A DNA stretch of 64,000 nucleotides from Sorghum bicolor (GCF_000003195.3 NC_012879.2:28361180-28425179), one strand, 5' to 3'; positions 23,320-35,560 are shown, counted from the first letter of the stretch. Translations and numbers: made by a program. The notes: generated from the sequence alone by a model not told the origin.

Positions 23320-24487
23320 TACTTCAAACTCGAGTGGTATTCTTCGTCAGTCAGCGTAGATTTTCTGTCTAGCTTGGGCGGCTTTCGTGTGTTTCTGGAT
23401 AATGAGAACTTGCTTTTCAGCTTCTTTGATGAAGTCAATTCCGTAGTACCTCCTTTCACCAGGTTTGACCCAGTTTAGAGGAGTTCTACACTTGCGGCCA
23501 TACAAAGCTTCGAAAGGAGCCATTTGAATACTCTCTTGATAACTATTGTTGTAAGAGAATTCAGCTAAGGGTAGCCACTTCTTCCATGCACCCTTGGAAG
23601 AGATGACACACGCCCTCAACATATCCTCTAAAATTTGTTTCACACGCTCAATTGACCGGAGGTTTGAGGACGGTAAGCTGAACTGCGAACCAACTTTGTA
23701 CCAAGGAGTGTATGTAAATGTTCCTAGAAGCGAGCAGTGAACTGAGGACCTCTATCAGAAATAATAGTGCAAGGCACTCCATGCAATTTCACGATCTGGG
23801 AGGAGTACAACTCAGCATAGTTAGATGGTCGGTATGTAGATTGTACCGTAATAAAAGGAGCTGACTTGGTCAAGCGATCAACAATCACCCATATGGAATT
23901 GTATCCTTTTTGAGTAGGGGGAAGCCCAACAATGAAATCCATGCTAATTTCCTCCCACTTCCAACCCGGAATCGACAAAGGTTGCAACAATCGTGCAGGC
24001 TTAAGGTGATTGCCTTTACCCTGTAGTAGGTATCACACCTAGCAACATAAGCTGCTATCTTCTTCTTTATTTTGGTCCACCAGAAATGAGGCTTCAAGTC
24101 TTGATACATTTTGCTACTACCAGGATGGATAGACAACTTAGAAGAGTGAGCTTCATCTAAGATCTTATTGTGTAGGTCATGGTCTTTGGGTACTACAAGT
24201 CGGTCATCAAACCATAGTACACCCTTCTCATCTACCCTGAAATGCTTAGTGTCTTGCTCTTTCATTTTCCTCTTGATATGGAAGATACCAGGGTCGGTCT
24301 TTTGTAGCTCTATAATTTGGCTCTCTAAGGAACATCTCACTACAATATTGTGCAAGACCACAGGGTGCAATAAATTGAAATCTTCCTTGAGGAGAGGTCC
24401 CACATGTTGCTTTTGGCTAAGGGCATCTGCTACAACATTGGCTTTGCTTGGATGATAGTGCACTTTGAGATTATAGTCTTTAATCAA
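23320..24487 (-). pseudogene. Tekay integrase (frameshifted)
   Basis: The zinc-binding N-terminal part (HPGSSKMYQDLKPHFWW, then CDTYYRVK with one of the two knuckle cysteines changed) is followed by the catalytic core in other frames. The core has SMDFIVGLPP, CTIISDRGPQFTARF and, after a further shift, IERVKQILEDMLRACV. The catalytic aspartates and glutamate are therefore still visible, but not in one frame. A WKKWLPLAEFSYNNSYQ-type block and YGRKCRTPL follow. Integrase would insert element cDNA; this copy cannot. Confidence 0.85.
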
Positions 24488-25545
24488 CTCTAACCATCTT
24501 CATTGTCTCATGTTTAGCTCGGGCTGAGTGAAGATATACTTGAGGCTCTTATGGTCAGTATATATGTGACACAGATTACCCAACAAATAGTGCCTCTAGA
24601 GTTTCAACGCATGTACAACTGCTGCTAACTCTAGATCATGAGTAGGATAGTTGACTTCATGCTTCCTCAGCTGCTGAGGCATAGGCAATGACTCGTCCTT
24701 CTTGCATAAGTACACAACCTAACCCAGTGCCCGATGCATCACAAAAGACATCAAATGGCTTTTCAATGTCAGGCTGTGCCAAAACAGGAGCAGTGGTCAT
24801 CAAATGGCGTAAAGCAGTGAAAGCGACTTCACACTCTTGAGACCATACAAATTTCACATCCTTTTGCAGCAGCTTGGTCATAGGCTTGGCTATCTTGAAG
24901 AAGTCCGGAATAAAGCGATGATAATATCCCGCTAGACCGAGAAAACTCTGAACCTCATGCACTGAAGTTGGGGCTTTCCAGTCTAGAACCTCCTATACCT
25001 TTGACGGGTCAACAGATATTCCGTCTTCGGATAAAATATGGCCTAGAAAAGGCACTTTCTTCGGCCAAAACTCAAACTTGATGAACTTGGCATAGAGCTG
25101 ATGTTCGCGCAATCTATTGAGTACAATCTGAAGGTGCTTCTCATGGTCTTCGGCATTTTCAGAATACACCAATATGTCATCGATGAACACCACCACAAAC
25201 TTATCCAGTTCAGGCATGAACACCGAATTCATCATGTACATGAAATGAGCAGGGGCATTAGTCAGACCAAAGGACATGACTAAATACTCATATAACCCAT
25301 ACCTAGTAGAGAAAGCCATTTTGGGAACGTCTTCAGGCCGAATCTTGATTTGATGATATCCAGATCTCAGATCAATCTCCGAGAATACCTTAGCCTTGGC
25401 CAATTGATCAAATAGAATATCAATGCAATGCAGGGGGTACTTGTTTTTGATAGTCACGGCATTTAGCGGACGGTAGTCTACACACATATGGAGAGACTTG
25501 TCCTTCTTTTTGACAAAGAGAGCTAAACAACCCCATGGAGAAGAA
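24488..25545 (-). pseudogene. Tekay reverse transcriptase and RNase H (broken)
   Basis: It is readable from [17 protein letters not shown] through [34 protein letters not shown] and the intact catalytic [16 protein letters not shown] replaces a glutamine near 24992, between RT and the connection region. RNase H has [19 protein letters not shown], then a frame break near 24657. The plus-strand Tekay keeps a Gln codon at the position of the TAG. Confidence 0.88.
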
Positions 25546-26199
25546 CTAGGCCGAATAAGACCTTTCTCCAGGAGATAGGTGCTTCTTCAATTCTGCCAGT
25601 TCATTGGGTGGCATTCGTTTTGGCCTTCTAGAGATAGGTGCAGTACCCGGAATTAGATCAATTTTAAACTCTATGTCTCTGTCCGGAGGCAACCCGGGCA
25701 GATCCTCTAGGAAGACATCCAGGAACTCACAAACTACAGGAACCTCTGCCACAGTGAGTGGTCTGATAGCATTTGCAGCATGACGAATGTCGTCATTTTT
25801 GGGAAGTTGGACTAAGAAAGCTTCTTTACTATCAGGCTCCCTCAACATGATTACCCTTGTTGAGGTATCTATTAACACTCCATGGTCACTCATCCACTTC
25901 ATTCCTAGAATAACATCTATCCCCAAGCCTGGCAAAATTACCAGATTTGCTGAATAATTACGCCCTTCAATGGCAATGTGTACATGCCTCACTAATTGAT
26001 TTGTGGATATTTGATTACCCACAGCACTAATGCAAAACTTGCCCTTGTCAAGATCAACTACATATTGTCCGTGCTCATGAAAGAATGCGAAGCTCCGGAA
26101 TCAAACAAGACAACTCTGGGATGTTGGTTGACAAGAAACATACCAGCCGTAACCACTTCACCTTCGGGCATTTCTTCAACGGTGGTATAGTGCACTCGG
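25546..26199 (-). pseudogene. Tekay protease region
   Basis: The retropepsin active site VLFDSGASHSF is read near 26090-26110 with the catalytic D-S-G intact. A frame break follows, then the rest of the protease (LVILPGLGIDVILGMKWM) and the linker to RT ([20 protein letters not shown]). It would cleave the gag-pol precursor. The frame shifts between active site and flap, so no functional enzyme can be made. Confidence 0.82.
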
Positions 26200-27843
26200 C
26201 CGATACGAGTATTAACCCTAGCTATAGAAGTCTTCTTAGGATAAGGGCAATCCCTTGCCTAGTGACCAACCTGTCTGCAGTTGAAGCAGGAACAGTTATT
26301 CGGGGGAGTTTTGGAGCTCCCTTGACCTGTGGCACCTCTGGGAAGAGCAATTGCGAAGGACTTGCGAACTTCCGTCTTCACATTGGACTTCTTCTGCGGT
26401 GGCCTGTACCTTGTCACAACATTGGGTGGGCGATAGGCCGGCTTACTTATCACCAGAGCCTTGGACTGCGAAGCACCTGCTTCATAGGCCCTCTTGCGGT
26501 TCTTGGATGCAGCATAGATAGCATTGGAGTTCTCCTAGGTCAGGGCATCACTCACAAACTCATTGAAGTTGGTACTCTTGTTACCAGCCATATTCTTGGA
26601 CTGCTTGGGTCCAAGTTCTCTCTTGAAACTAGCAAGCTTCTTAGCATCAGTGTCAACAAATTCAGTAGCATAGCGAGACGAGTTATTGAAGGCATGAAGA
26701 TACTCAGTCAAACTTTTGGTGCCCTGAGTTAAGTTCATGCACTCGGTATGCTTGATGGTCATTAAGCCCTACGGAATATAAGTGTCCCTAAAAGCAGTTT
26801 TGAACTAGTCCCATGTTACAACAGCATTGGTAGGCAAGCTGGCCCTATGATGGCTCCACCAAACACCTGCTTTGCCTTCCAATTGTTGTGCTGCATACAC
26901 CGTCTTCAGCTCCTCAGTCACCCTCAGCAAGCGGAACTTCTGCTCGAGAGTGTTGAGCCATTCATCCTGATCTTCCTCACTAGGATCCTCTTCATGAATA
27001 ACAGGGACGGGGTGTGGAATAGAATTTATAACATTGTTTAGTCGATGGACATCTAGCTGCAGCTCAGCAATCCTATGGATTAGCTCTTGCTCTCTAACCT
27101 TAGCTTGGAACAAAGCTCTAACTATAGCAGCTTCTCTATTTTCAGCCAAGCGCATAGCATCATCTCGATCTCTAGTCATTTGCATCATGCGGGCTTGTGC
27201 CTCATTGCGCTCTCTAACTGCATTTTCAACTTGGTTGCGGCGGGCTTGCAAAGCAGTATGATAGTTTTGAATTTTAGCTTGTGCATCACTAAGGACTTTG
27301 TGGTTCTTGCGCACGCGCTTGCGCAGTTTGCGCTGCCCAACTTGAGCTTGCTGAAGCGCTAGCATGGCTTCTATATAGGTGTCTTGGCGAATATAGTACA
27401 GCTTGAGTACCGCCAGCATGGCACTCATGGCGGGGCTGGAGCTATACCCTAACATGGTTTCTCTCATCTCTAGGGGCTCAGTTCCTATCTGGGATACAAA
27501 GGTGTCAGTTACACTCACTAGGAAGAGATCCAGCTGGGCCATTAACTAGCTCATCACCAAAGTCCTAGCATATTTCCAACAACACTTCTAGGGATGCTAC
27601 TTGGGCGCCCTCCCAAGGAGTTTGACCATCGGACTCCACTACCCATCCTAGCCACTGTGGGTTATTTGGACAAGGGGGAACTGTAACTTGGACATCTACC
27701 CAAGGCAAGGACCCTGCATGCTCTGCCTCTCTCCAAGTATACTGGGGTGGTTCCTCATATCCCACTGAACTTAGCACCCTCTACAACAAATTTGGAGTGC
27801 CAAATATGTCTAGAAAAGTTTCACTTGCATTTGGGGCTGCCAT
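26200..27843 (-). pseudogene. Tekay gag with an N-terminal coiled-coil module (broken)
   Basis: A probable start ATG is at 27843 (MAAPNASETF). The N-terminal part contains TWREAEHAGSLPWVDVQ and PQWLGWVVESDGQTPWEG. Next comes a long charged coiled coil (about 27380-27040; heptads rich in Arg, Gln and Glu). The gag domain joins at EEDQDEWLNTLEQKFRLL, and a zinc knuckle CFNCRQVGH..ARDC has a TAG after His, in place of Trp. A frameshift lies near 27560 and stops occur at about 27780, 26805 and 26763. Compared with the plus-strand Tekay gag, only the part from EWLNT onward is homologous. Confidence 0.8.
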
Positions 27844-28746
27844 CTGTAGGGAAAGACCACAATTGAGTAAGGAAAAAATTACTTACAAGAGAAGATAATT
27901 AGGTACAAGTTTCAGATTTACAAGAATTTAAGTAGTGCATAAAGGGATGCATGAATGATTCATGATGCATGCATGTTTCATACGTCCTTACCATTCCTAG
28001 GAAAGAAAATTATAGCGGTATAGTCGGTGGCATACATACGTGCTCTCTTTATAGGTAACTACACGGTCTACACGTTTCGCTGTTAGTGTACCTGCAGAAA
28101 ATCTCATTTCAGCCCAACCCCACAAGAGTATATGTGCAGAATTCAAGCTAGGTTCTCCGATATACATTCCAGAACATATATCGCAGCACACTACCCATGT
28201 GAAGTACGCCCATATATACATCAAATATGTATACACGGTTGCACCAACTACCCACAATTAAGTACCTTCATATATACATGTGTGCAACATGTAAATATTC
28301 CAGTAACCACAACTAACACTCCCCTAGACCGACGGTTGGATGGTCATGCTCTCACAGCTCACACTTACCATAGCGTAGAGGCACATAGATCCGTGCATTA
28401 CCACTCAAGCAAGTGGCACCCATACAATTTCATGCCGTATGGACGACGAATGGAAAACATTGCTTACCGTGGCGTAGAGGTATATGATCCATTCATTACC
28501 ACTTAAGTAAGTGGCATCCATACTATTACACGCCGTATGGACGACGAAAGGAAAAACCCCCATGTTTCTAATACTTAGCCACCTAGATGTCCTTAAGCGG
28601 GCATAAAGGATATGACCACTGGCATGGTATATTTTGTTCAATCATTTTAAAACAGCCCTGTGCATAGTCTAATTTGCCAATTAGTTTGGGAAAAACAAAT
28701 TCATTTGTTTTTAAATACATTTATGATGGTTAAATGCTAAATCTTT
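27844..28746 (-). other. Leader of the minus-strand Tekay with a 99 bp tandem repeat
   Basis: This 0.9 kb noncoding leader lies between PBS and gag. It includes two tandem units of about 99 bp (28364-28462 and 28463-28560), each starting CTTACC(A/G)T(A/G)GCGTAGAGG and containing GCCGTATGGACGACGAA. No ORF here is credible. Confidence 0.75.
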
Positions 28747-28757
28747 CTCTGATACCA
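28747..28757 (-). other. Primer binding site (tRNA-iMet type)
   Basis: Minus-strand TGGTATCAGAG begins two bases inside the LTR end. This matches the 3' end complement of plant initiator tRNA-Met, the usual primer of Tekay-type elements. It fixes 28760-29525 as the 5' LTR. Confidence 0.85.
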
Positions 28758-28759
28758 GC

Positions 28760-29525
28760 TATAACAGAACCGTCCAATTTATAAGAATTCAAGTGAATTA
28801 GCGACCACGAGAGTAGTCAAGCCGTCGACAGTGTCTGAAACCCGATCTTTGTGGACGTTTTACTCGCGATTCACTTAGTGGTTTTGCTCGGGTTTGTCCC
28901 AATGGATAGAGCTACATGAGTTCTACAAGTTTGCTTAAAGGATCAATGTCTGGTTTGGCCTATATTTCAAACTACAAGACTCCCAAGTACCCTAAGAGCA
29001 AATTGTGTCGATTCTGACTTAGGCAAATTTGGCTGTGTGAAAACAGCACTGATTTCTGCATTGTGAGCTAATTTTGAGTGTGTTCCAGGCATTTGCATGA
29101 AAAGACACCAACACAACTTTTGTAGCTTATAAAATTTACTACAACTTTGCTTTAGATGTCATTTACATGCAAGGCTTCTAACACTGGTGTCATAAAAGAT
29201 CTTTAAAAAGAGGTTTAGGGGTGTCAACTAGGTCAACCTAGGGTTAACCATGACTTAGGGGCAACTTTGAGTGAAACACCCTACATAAACTTTGTTCAAA
29301 ATGATATTCTAAACATGAATAAAGTATTTTGGAAGACAATGTGTACTTGTATACAATATTCATACATTACTTACTCAGATAACAAGTCATATAAGCATTT
29401 CGATCACATAGTGTACATACCAAATGACATGTGATCATGGTATGATGCTCATGAGTGAGTATGATGATGCTTATGTTGATGCAATGCCCATGGTTAACAT
29501 GCAAGCTAACACTAGGAGTGTTACA
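28760..29525 (-). repeat. Shortened 5' LTR of the minus-strand Tekay element (766 bp)
   Basis: On the minus strand it starts TGTAACACTCCTAGTGTTAG and ends GGACGGTTCTGTTATA next to the PBS; family LTRs end in GTTACA or GTGACA. Its first bases and last 50 or so bases match the much longer LTRs elsewhere in the window, so roughly 3 kb of LTR interior is probably deleted. An alternative is a short-LTR subfamily. Confidence 0.8.
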
Positions 29526-29773
29526 ATTAAGACCTCCTTAATAGGATCTCATTTAGGTTTGGTTCCACTATCGTGTTAATGGATTGAGCAAGAGAGACAA
29601 TAATAGTGGAATTCCCAACCGTGAAATCTAGTTGACCTCGTTGTGGTTGTTCTTATAGAAGTCTCATGATTGGTTTGCCAATCAAGAGAGGAATCTTTGG
29701 GATCTAAAAAATGTGAAAATCTAGGCATATCCCAAAGTTCATGATTCTAACAGGAACAGTCCTTAATACCCCC
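29526..29773. other. Unassigned 248 bp between two retroelement LTRs
   Basis: No ORF, terminal repeats or recognisable family is visible. It may be older host DNA or a remnant of another element. The SIRE LTR terminus at 29774 is preceded by a run of C. Confidence 0.3.
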
Positions 29774-31295
29774 TCAAAGGATCAAGATGCCTAAGAGGGG
29801 GGTGAATTGGTCTTCTCTAAAAATTTAAGCAACCTATAAGCTCCAATTCAACCCCTTGCGCCTAGTGTGACTAGAGAGCTACTGGATAAAAGTTTTGCAA
29901 CCTAGTTCCAATCCTATACTAGCATGGCAATTCTAAGAATGTGAAAACACAAAGTAAATGTTAGAACGTAAAGGAGTAGTGGAAGTAAGTGCTCGACGAT
30001 GTTTTGCCGAGGTATCGGAGAGTCGCCACTCTCCACTAGTCCTCGTTGGAGCACCCACGCAAGGGTCTTGCTACCCTTGATCTGCGCAAGGACCAAGTGC
30101 TCTCTACGGGCTGATTCTTCGACGCTCCGTCGCGGTGAATCGCCCAAAACCGCTCACAAGCTTGACACGAGCCACCCACAAGAACTCCGGGCGGTGTTCG
30201 TGCCTCTAATCACCACCGAACCATCTAGGTGATGGTGATCACCAAGAGTAACAAGCAAAGAACTCTCACTTGACCCAAACAATGCACTAGAGAGTGGTGA
30301 CTCTTGGAATTCAACTAGAGAAGGATTCTCTCAAGAAATCACTCAAATCTCAATCCTCTTTAGGCTCTTGCTACTCTCTTGCTCCACAACAAGTTTCTCA
30401 GATGCTCAAATGGGCAAGAGACCTCTCATGGACGAGGTGGAGGAGTATAAATACACCCCACGAAGTCCAAAGGTCAGCCAACCGTTTTCCACTGAAAATG
30501 GGGTCACCGGACGCTATTGATGTTGCACCGGATGCTCTACACCGAGCGTCCGGTGACACCCAACGGCTAACTATACCTGCGTCTGACAGGTCACTGGACG
30601 CTACTTCCCAGCGTCCGGTGGCACCGACCGGTGCTCTGGGGAGTTTTACAAACTCCCTGAGTTTAAGACCGGACGCTACCCGGTGCGTCCGGTGCTCGGG
30701 GCAGGTTTACAACCTCCCTGGGTTTGGGACCGGACGCTGCCCGGTGAGTCCGGTGCTAGCGTCCGGTGCCTAACCCTGAGCACCAAAGCTCTCCAATGGC
30801 TAAGGACCTCACCGGACGCACACACAGAGCGTCCGGTGCTGCGTTCGGTGCCTACTTAGGCACCCTAATTTCGTCAAAACGTGACCGTTCCAAAACAAAG
30901 TTGGTTCCTCTCGATCTAAGGACTATCTCTGAGCTGCCTAGTGCTAGGTTTACCAAGTGTGCACCACACCTAAACCTAAAGCCTAGTCTAAGTCAAGGTA
31001 CTAGATCAAAGCCCCTCTTAATAGTACGGTCAAAGGAAAAACAAAGTCCTAAACTACTCTAAGTGCCCTTCTTCACCATATGGCACTTAGACCTAGTCTA
31101 GTCTTGACGATGTCCATCCATCCTTTGAAAACCGAAAACGATTTCCACTATTAAGTAGGCATGTACGTCCCTGTTCATCGAGTACCTATTACCATGACCT
31201 CACTAATGAGTTTGCCTCTGCAAAACACACGTTAGTCATAGTAATCAACATTGTCATTAATCACTGAAATCATTAGAGGCCTAGATGCTATTTCA
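29774..31295 (-). repeat. 3' LTR of the minus-strand SIRE copy (1522 bp)
   Basis: On the minus strand it starts TGAAATAGCATC right after the PPT and ends GATCCTTTGA, where the expected CA is mutated to GA. It is collinear with the LTR at 9463-10977, including the CACCGGACGC cluster (30505-30840) and the TATA-like site at 30446-30453. Confidence 0.88.
30505..30840 (-). repeat. CACCGGACGC hairpin-module array in the minus-strand LTR
   Basis: This is the same facing-decamer arrangement as at 9904-10264, in inverted orientation and with its own substitutions. It is GC-rich, and the ORFs reading through it are not genes. Confidence 0.8.
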
Positions 31296-31764
31296 ATCTC
31301 CCCCTTTTTGGTGATTGATGACATTAACCTCGAGTATGAAAGGAAATGAGGTTTTCAAATGACTTGGTTGCTATAAGTATGATACAATAAGAGCAAAGGG
31401 ATTAGGCATGCTTATATCAACCAAGTCTACAATCCTGCATCCAAAAATGTGAGATGTGTACAACAGGATATAATCACAAATAGCTCATAGTACATTGGAG
31501 TAAGAACGCGGAAGCAAAGTAATATGAGCCAAAACACATGACAAAAAGATATCACAAATAAGCATAAAGTCATGTCTCACAACCATAAACACAACCATAA
31601 GTGTATCTAACAAGAGTATCTCACACAGATGCAACACATAAACGTAAACATGATGCATGATGAAGTAGCACACAAAAGTATATCAAAAGAACACAACCCT
31701 CTCTAGCTCCCCCTAACTCTCATACTCTCAACTCTCTCCCCCTTTGGCATCAAGCGCCAAAAAC
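31296..31764 (-). other. Polypurine tract and 3' spacer of the minus-strand SIRE copy
   Basis: The minus-strand AAAAAGGGGGAGATT block (31296-31310) directly precedes the LTR. The rest is AT-rich spacer homologous to 9002-9447, with purine blocks near 31700-31740. No gene is present. Confidence 0.75.
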
Positions 31765-33431
31765 CTAAGATGAAGGAGGCGGAGGCGGAGCAGTGGAGTC
31801 CCTCTGCATGGCCTGAAAGCGTGCTGCATCGTCTGATCCATCAGTCATCGAGTCGGAGGAGATGGAGTGGCCCTCTTAAGCTGCACGTGCACGAGAAGCG
31901 GTCTGGGTCGGCTCTGTAGGCTTTGTAGCTATCACGGGCTGTGCAGGCTGCTCAAGTCCTGCTGACGAAGCTGGCACGGACTCTGTCGCGGTAGCTGACG
32001 TCTCTGGCACGGTAGAGGAAGGTGTAAGCTGCTCAGACGATGCTACTGATGACGACAGGCGCTCGGTGGTGGTAACTAGGACCGTAAAAGCTGCAGGAGA
32101 CTGTAGAGGTGGAGGCGAAGGGTCACCAGTCAGAGCACTGTACGAGAAACTCATGTGTTGGCCTGCCGACGAATCCAACACGAGCTGTGACATTGTCGCT
32201 GGTTGTGGAGTAAATCCTGAGCGCAGAGGAGTGAACTGAGGCACCTGCTCAAAGCCAGACGAGATAGCACCCTCTGAAACCAGGTGTTACGGCATCGAGA
32301 ACGGCTCGCTCTGAGCGAGGAGCTGAAGTGGTGGCTGACTCTGACTCTGAGGCGCTGGGGTAGGAGGCCTGACAGACGAAGTGCATGGGAGCTGAACCTG
32401 TGGAAGATGAATCCTTGAGGCGGCCATAAGAGCGGCCATCATCGCTGTCTGCTGAGCCTAGAACGCAAGTTGCTGCTCCTGGAAGGTCAGAAGCTGTCTC
32501 TGGAGCTCGTCCTGCCTGGCTTGCATGGCTGCATTGATGGCAGCCTGGTCCCTCTCTCTCCTCACCTACTCCTCAGCTGCCCGCCACTGATCGGCTCTCA
32601 TCCCCTCTAGAATAGCAAGTAGAGCGGGGTCTGAAGCACTCGAGGAACCTCCTACCTCGTGGTCGTGTGGCCTAGGAGGAAGATCGGGCACTGGGAGACG
32701 ATAATCATCATCTGAGCTGTCTGAAGCGAAGTCAAAATCCTCCTTGGCCTCAGCGTCAGCAAATGCCCCAATGGCGATATCCTGTTCCTCCTCAGTCTCT
32801 GGGACTGCTCCTGAACTACGAGTGCCCCTAGGAGAAGGTGGTGGCACCTGACCACATGATGCGGGAGGAGGTGGCGGAGCTCTAAGGTTATAGTGTGCCC
32901 TCAGCATCTGTCGGAGGTCGTAGTGGGGGAACACGGTGTCTGAGCCTGTCAGCTCTCTCTGCAGGTGAGCTGGGAGAGGCTCTGGCCTAGCACGAAGTAC
33001 AAGCAACGTGATCCAGTGTGCATACGGCAACTGACGCCGACCCCTGAAGCTCTCTGAAATCGTGTCCTCAATCTCTGAGATGATCAAATCCAACAAGTCA
33101 AATGGAGTCTTCGAGATGAGGTGGGCGACCAACCACTACTGGATCCAGGTGAAGCCGTCCCTGTATCCTGTCCTGGGAAAGAGCGTCTTCCTCAACACAA
33201 AGTTAAGGATCCGGGCTGGGCGAAGTCTCCTACTGTCCTGCTGGAGCCCTCTCCGAAAGGCTAATGGAAACAGGGAGCCACAAGGTCAACCGGTGGTAGA
33301 GCACCACCGTGAGGACGTCAAGGGGGCTCGAAGTTCCCGTAGCACAACTGGTGAATCTTGGTAGAATAGGCCCTCAAACCAAGAACCTCTCTAGCCCTCT
33401 GAGCTGTCACCCTGTAGTCGGTGCCTGCCAG
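31765..33431 (-). pseudogene. SIRE accessory ORF, second copy (5' truncated, several stops)
   Basis: It is homologous to 7340-9001. It shows the folded region (LISEIEDTISESFRGRRQL, HWITLLVLRARP), the acidic linker (DFDFASDSSDDDY), the Gln-rich coiled coil and the Pro/Thr/Ser-rich tail, with the natural TAG at 31765-31767. A frameshift lies upstream of 33132 and premature stops occur at 32566-32568 (TAG), 32458-32460 (TAG) and near 32287. At the two TAGs the plus-strand copy keeps CAG; at two TAGs of the plus-strand copy (8177, 8663) this one keeps CAG. Function is unknown, as for the other copy. Confidence 0.75.
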
Positions 33432-35074
33432 TGTAACAGAACCGTCCAATTTATAAGAATTCAAGTGAATTAGCGACCACAGAGGCAGTCAAGCCAATGG
33501 ACTTGAACCCATATAAACCCGGTAGTCCGACGAAATCTCAAAAGACCTCGATTCAACCAACATACAACCAAGATTATACATGATCAAGCATGACCATCAC
33601 AGATTACACACATTCATCACAAAATATCGTTTTACATCACATCAGAGTTTAAAAGTGGTTATTACAAACCATAGTTGTAGCGGAAACAAGTAGTTTCGAA
33701 ATAACACAAACTCAGTTTATATTACATGCCAGTTCCATGGTCAAGTCCCAACAAAAGCATAACTGAAGGTAGAGAAGGTGGTCACGCTCATGATCTATTC
33801 ATCGTCCGCAGCCGGATGATGGCAGTTAGCGCAGTAGCCGTGATACACGACATCATCTGCAACAGGGGTAAATAAAACCCTGAGTACGTGAAGGTACTCA
33901 GCTAGACTTACCCATCATAAACCAAAATAAAGTGACACCAAGGAGTATGCAAGACTGATCTTTGTGGACTGGTTTGACTCACCTTTTTGCATAAAAAGCC
34001 TTTGTTGTAAGTAACACATTTATCAAATTTCAGCAGCAGGTTCATTACTTAACAACTATCCACTAGATTAGCACCTAATCTAAGCATACACTGGAGTATT
34101 TAAGCATCACTATAATAACCATATCCAGATTATCACAAAGCTATCATCCTTCTGATCATAACCATTAAGTCTATTTAGTGAATTCTACGTTGCCGCTGCC
34201 CAAGTCAAGTTCTCACTATCCTGGGGAGACGGCGATTCGAATTGATTCCTATCCAGCTGGAGGGGTATTCCTAACACTCACCCAAGCATACTTCATGAGG
34301 GCAGCTCGGATCACCTTTAGCACAACTCCGGACCAATTCGCGGGTCCGTACGACGCCGCACCCCCAGGGACCGCCAATCTGCCAGGGTCAGGACTCTAAC
34401 CTGACACCTTGGTCTTACGCCATTGACTCCCCGCACATCCTTACTACCAACCGGGGTGCGCACTTTAACCAGATCGGGGTATCCGGCCGGAGTTGCACTC
34501 GTAGGCTTCGCGGTCGGAACGACTTATCCGGCCAGCTAAGTGATAGGCATGCGTTCAACATGACACGAGGACGTACCGCGATTCGGTCCTTAAACGACAC
34601 AGATGGGGATAGATTCACACCCAAGACCTCCATGCCTTGTTGCTGCACTATCGTCATCCCGCCCGGTCTCAAGTTCATTGTTAGCACATGGTTATTTCCA
34701 CGATAGCAAATATAGCCAACCGTGATCAGCATCCACCTATCTCTCGCAGGTGACAAGAAATCACCCGGCTTCTACCGAGCTAAGCATGGCTAAGCATCAT
34801 TTTGATCCTGGACCTACTCAGGTAAGGTATGAGGTGGACAAAGTAGTCATTATGCAGCAAGGGTGTCATATCAACGCCTAACACTTAATGCAAAAATACA
34901 TAACCATAGTCAATTGATAGCTGATCATGATAACAAAATAGTAGGAGGCTTATAATGCTCTGGGGCTTGCCTTCGACGTAAGTAGAGGGACGGTGATCAG
35001 GGCACTCTGGCAAGTCCTCCTCCTCCTCAGCTCCTTGAGGTAACTCCCCTTGCTGTCCTTCTGACTCTGGCAGC

Positions 35075-35543
35075 TGTCGACGAAAGCTGGTCGGCAGTCT
35101 ACCTTGGGGTATACCCACGGTAGTAGTTTATCGGTAGACGGTGCGCAAACTACGAACTCGATGGTGACGCAAGACACGGACAAGCTTTTTATCCAGGTTC
35201 GGCTGCCGAGTTGGCGTAATACCTACGTCCTGCGTCTGGTTGTATTGATTTGTGTTGAGAGAATCGTATGTATGATCTGTCCTAGGGGGGTCCCTTGCCT
35301 CTCCTTATATAGTCTGAAGGGCAGGGTTACAGATCTGGAAACTAATCCTAGTCGGTTACAATTGTCATAGATAGTTCGATATCAATTCCTATTCTAACCG
35401 ACTAGAATCCTGCTTGATCTCCACATCTTGCTTCCTTGCGCGAAACTCCAGGCTGTCGGATCAAGCCTTGAACTCGTCTCGTAATGGGCCAAGCCTCCTG
35501 GCCCAAGTCTAGCCGTAAGGGTATAGGGGTCTATCCCCCCACA
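35075..35543 (-). repeat. 3' LTR of the non-autonomous element
   Basis: 469 bp. By eye it differs from the partner LTR at three transitions (around 35160, 35201 and 35265) and in one extra G of a G-run near 35285. It includes TCTCCTTATATAGTCTG near 35301-35317, a TATA-like box in plus-strand reading only. Confidence 0.95.
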
Positions 35544-35560
35544 GCTAGTCCCCGAGCACC
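35544..35560 (-). other. Polypurine tract of the non-autonomous element
   Basis: Minus-strand GGTGCTCGGGGACTAGC abuts the 3' LTR start. Its core GCTCGGGGACT is the same core that is repeated in the array at 36019-36445. Confidence 0.6.

Larger units (their letters stand above)
22969..29525 (-). mobile_element. Minus-strand Tekay chromovirus, 3' end cut off
   Basis: Read on the minus strand: a shortened 5' LTR (29525-28760), a PBS (28757-28747), a leader, gag, protease, RT, RNase H, integrase and the start of a chromodomain. It then ends abruptly at 22969 against the plus-strand Tekay LTR. Many in-frame stops and several frameshifts make it non-functional. Confidence 0.9.
29774..33431 (-). 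mobile_element. Minus-strand SIRE/Maximus copia fragment (3' part only)
   Basis: Read on the minus strand: the C-terminal two thirds of the accessory ORF (33431-31765), a spacer, the PPT and the 3' LTR (31295-29774). It is homologous throughout to 7340-10977. At 33431/33432 it is cut by the terminus of a Tekay-type LTR, so pol is absent here. Confidence 0.88.

Noticed and set aside
26085..26732. 215-codon plus-strand ORF
   Set aside because: It is antisense to Tekay gag and protease, which are recognisable on the minus strand, and has no domain of its own.
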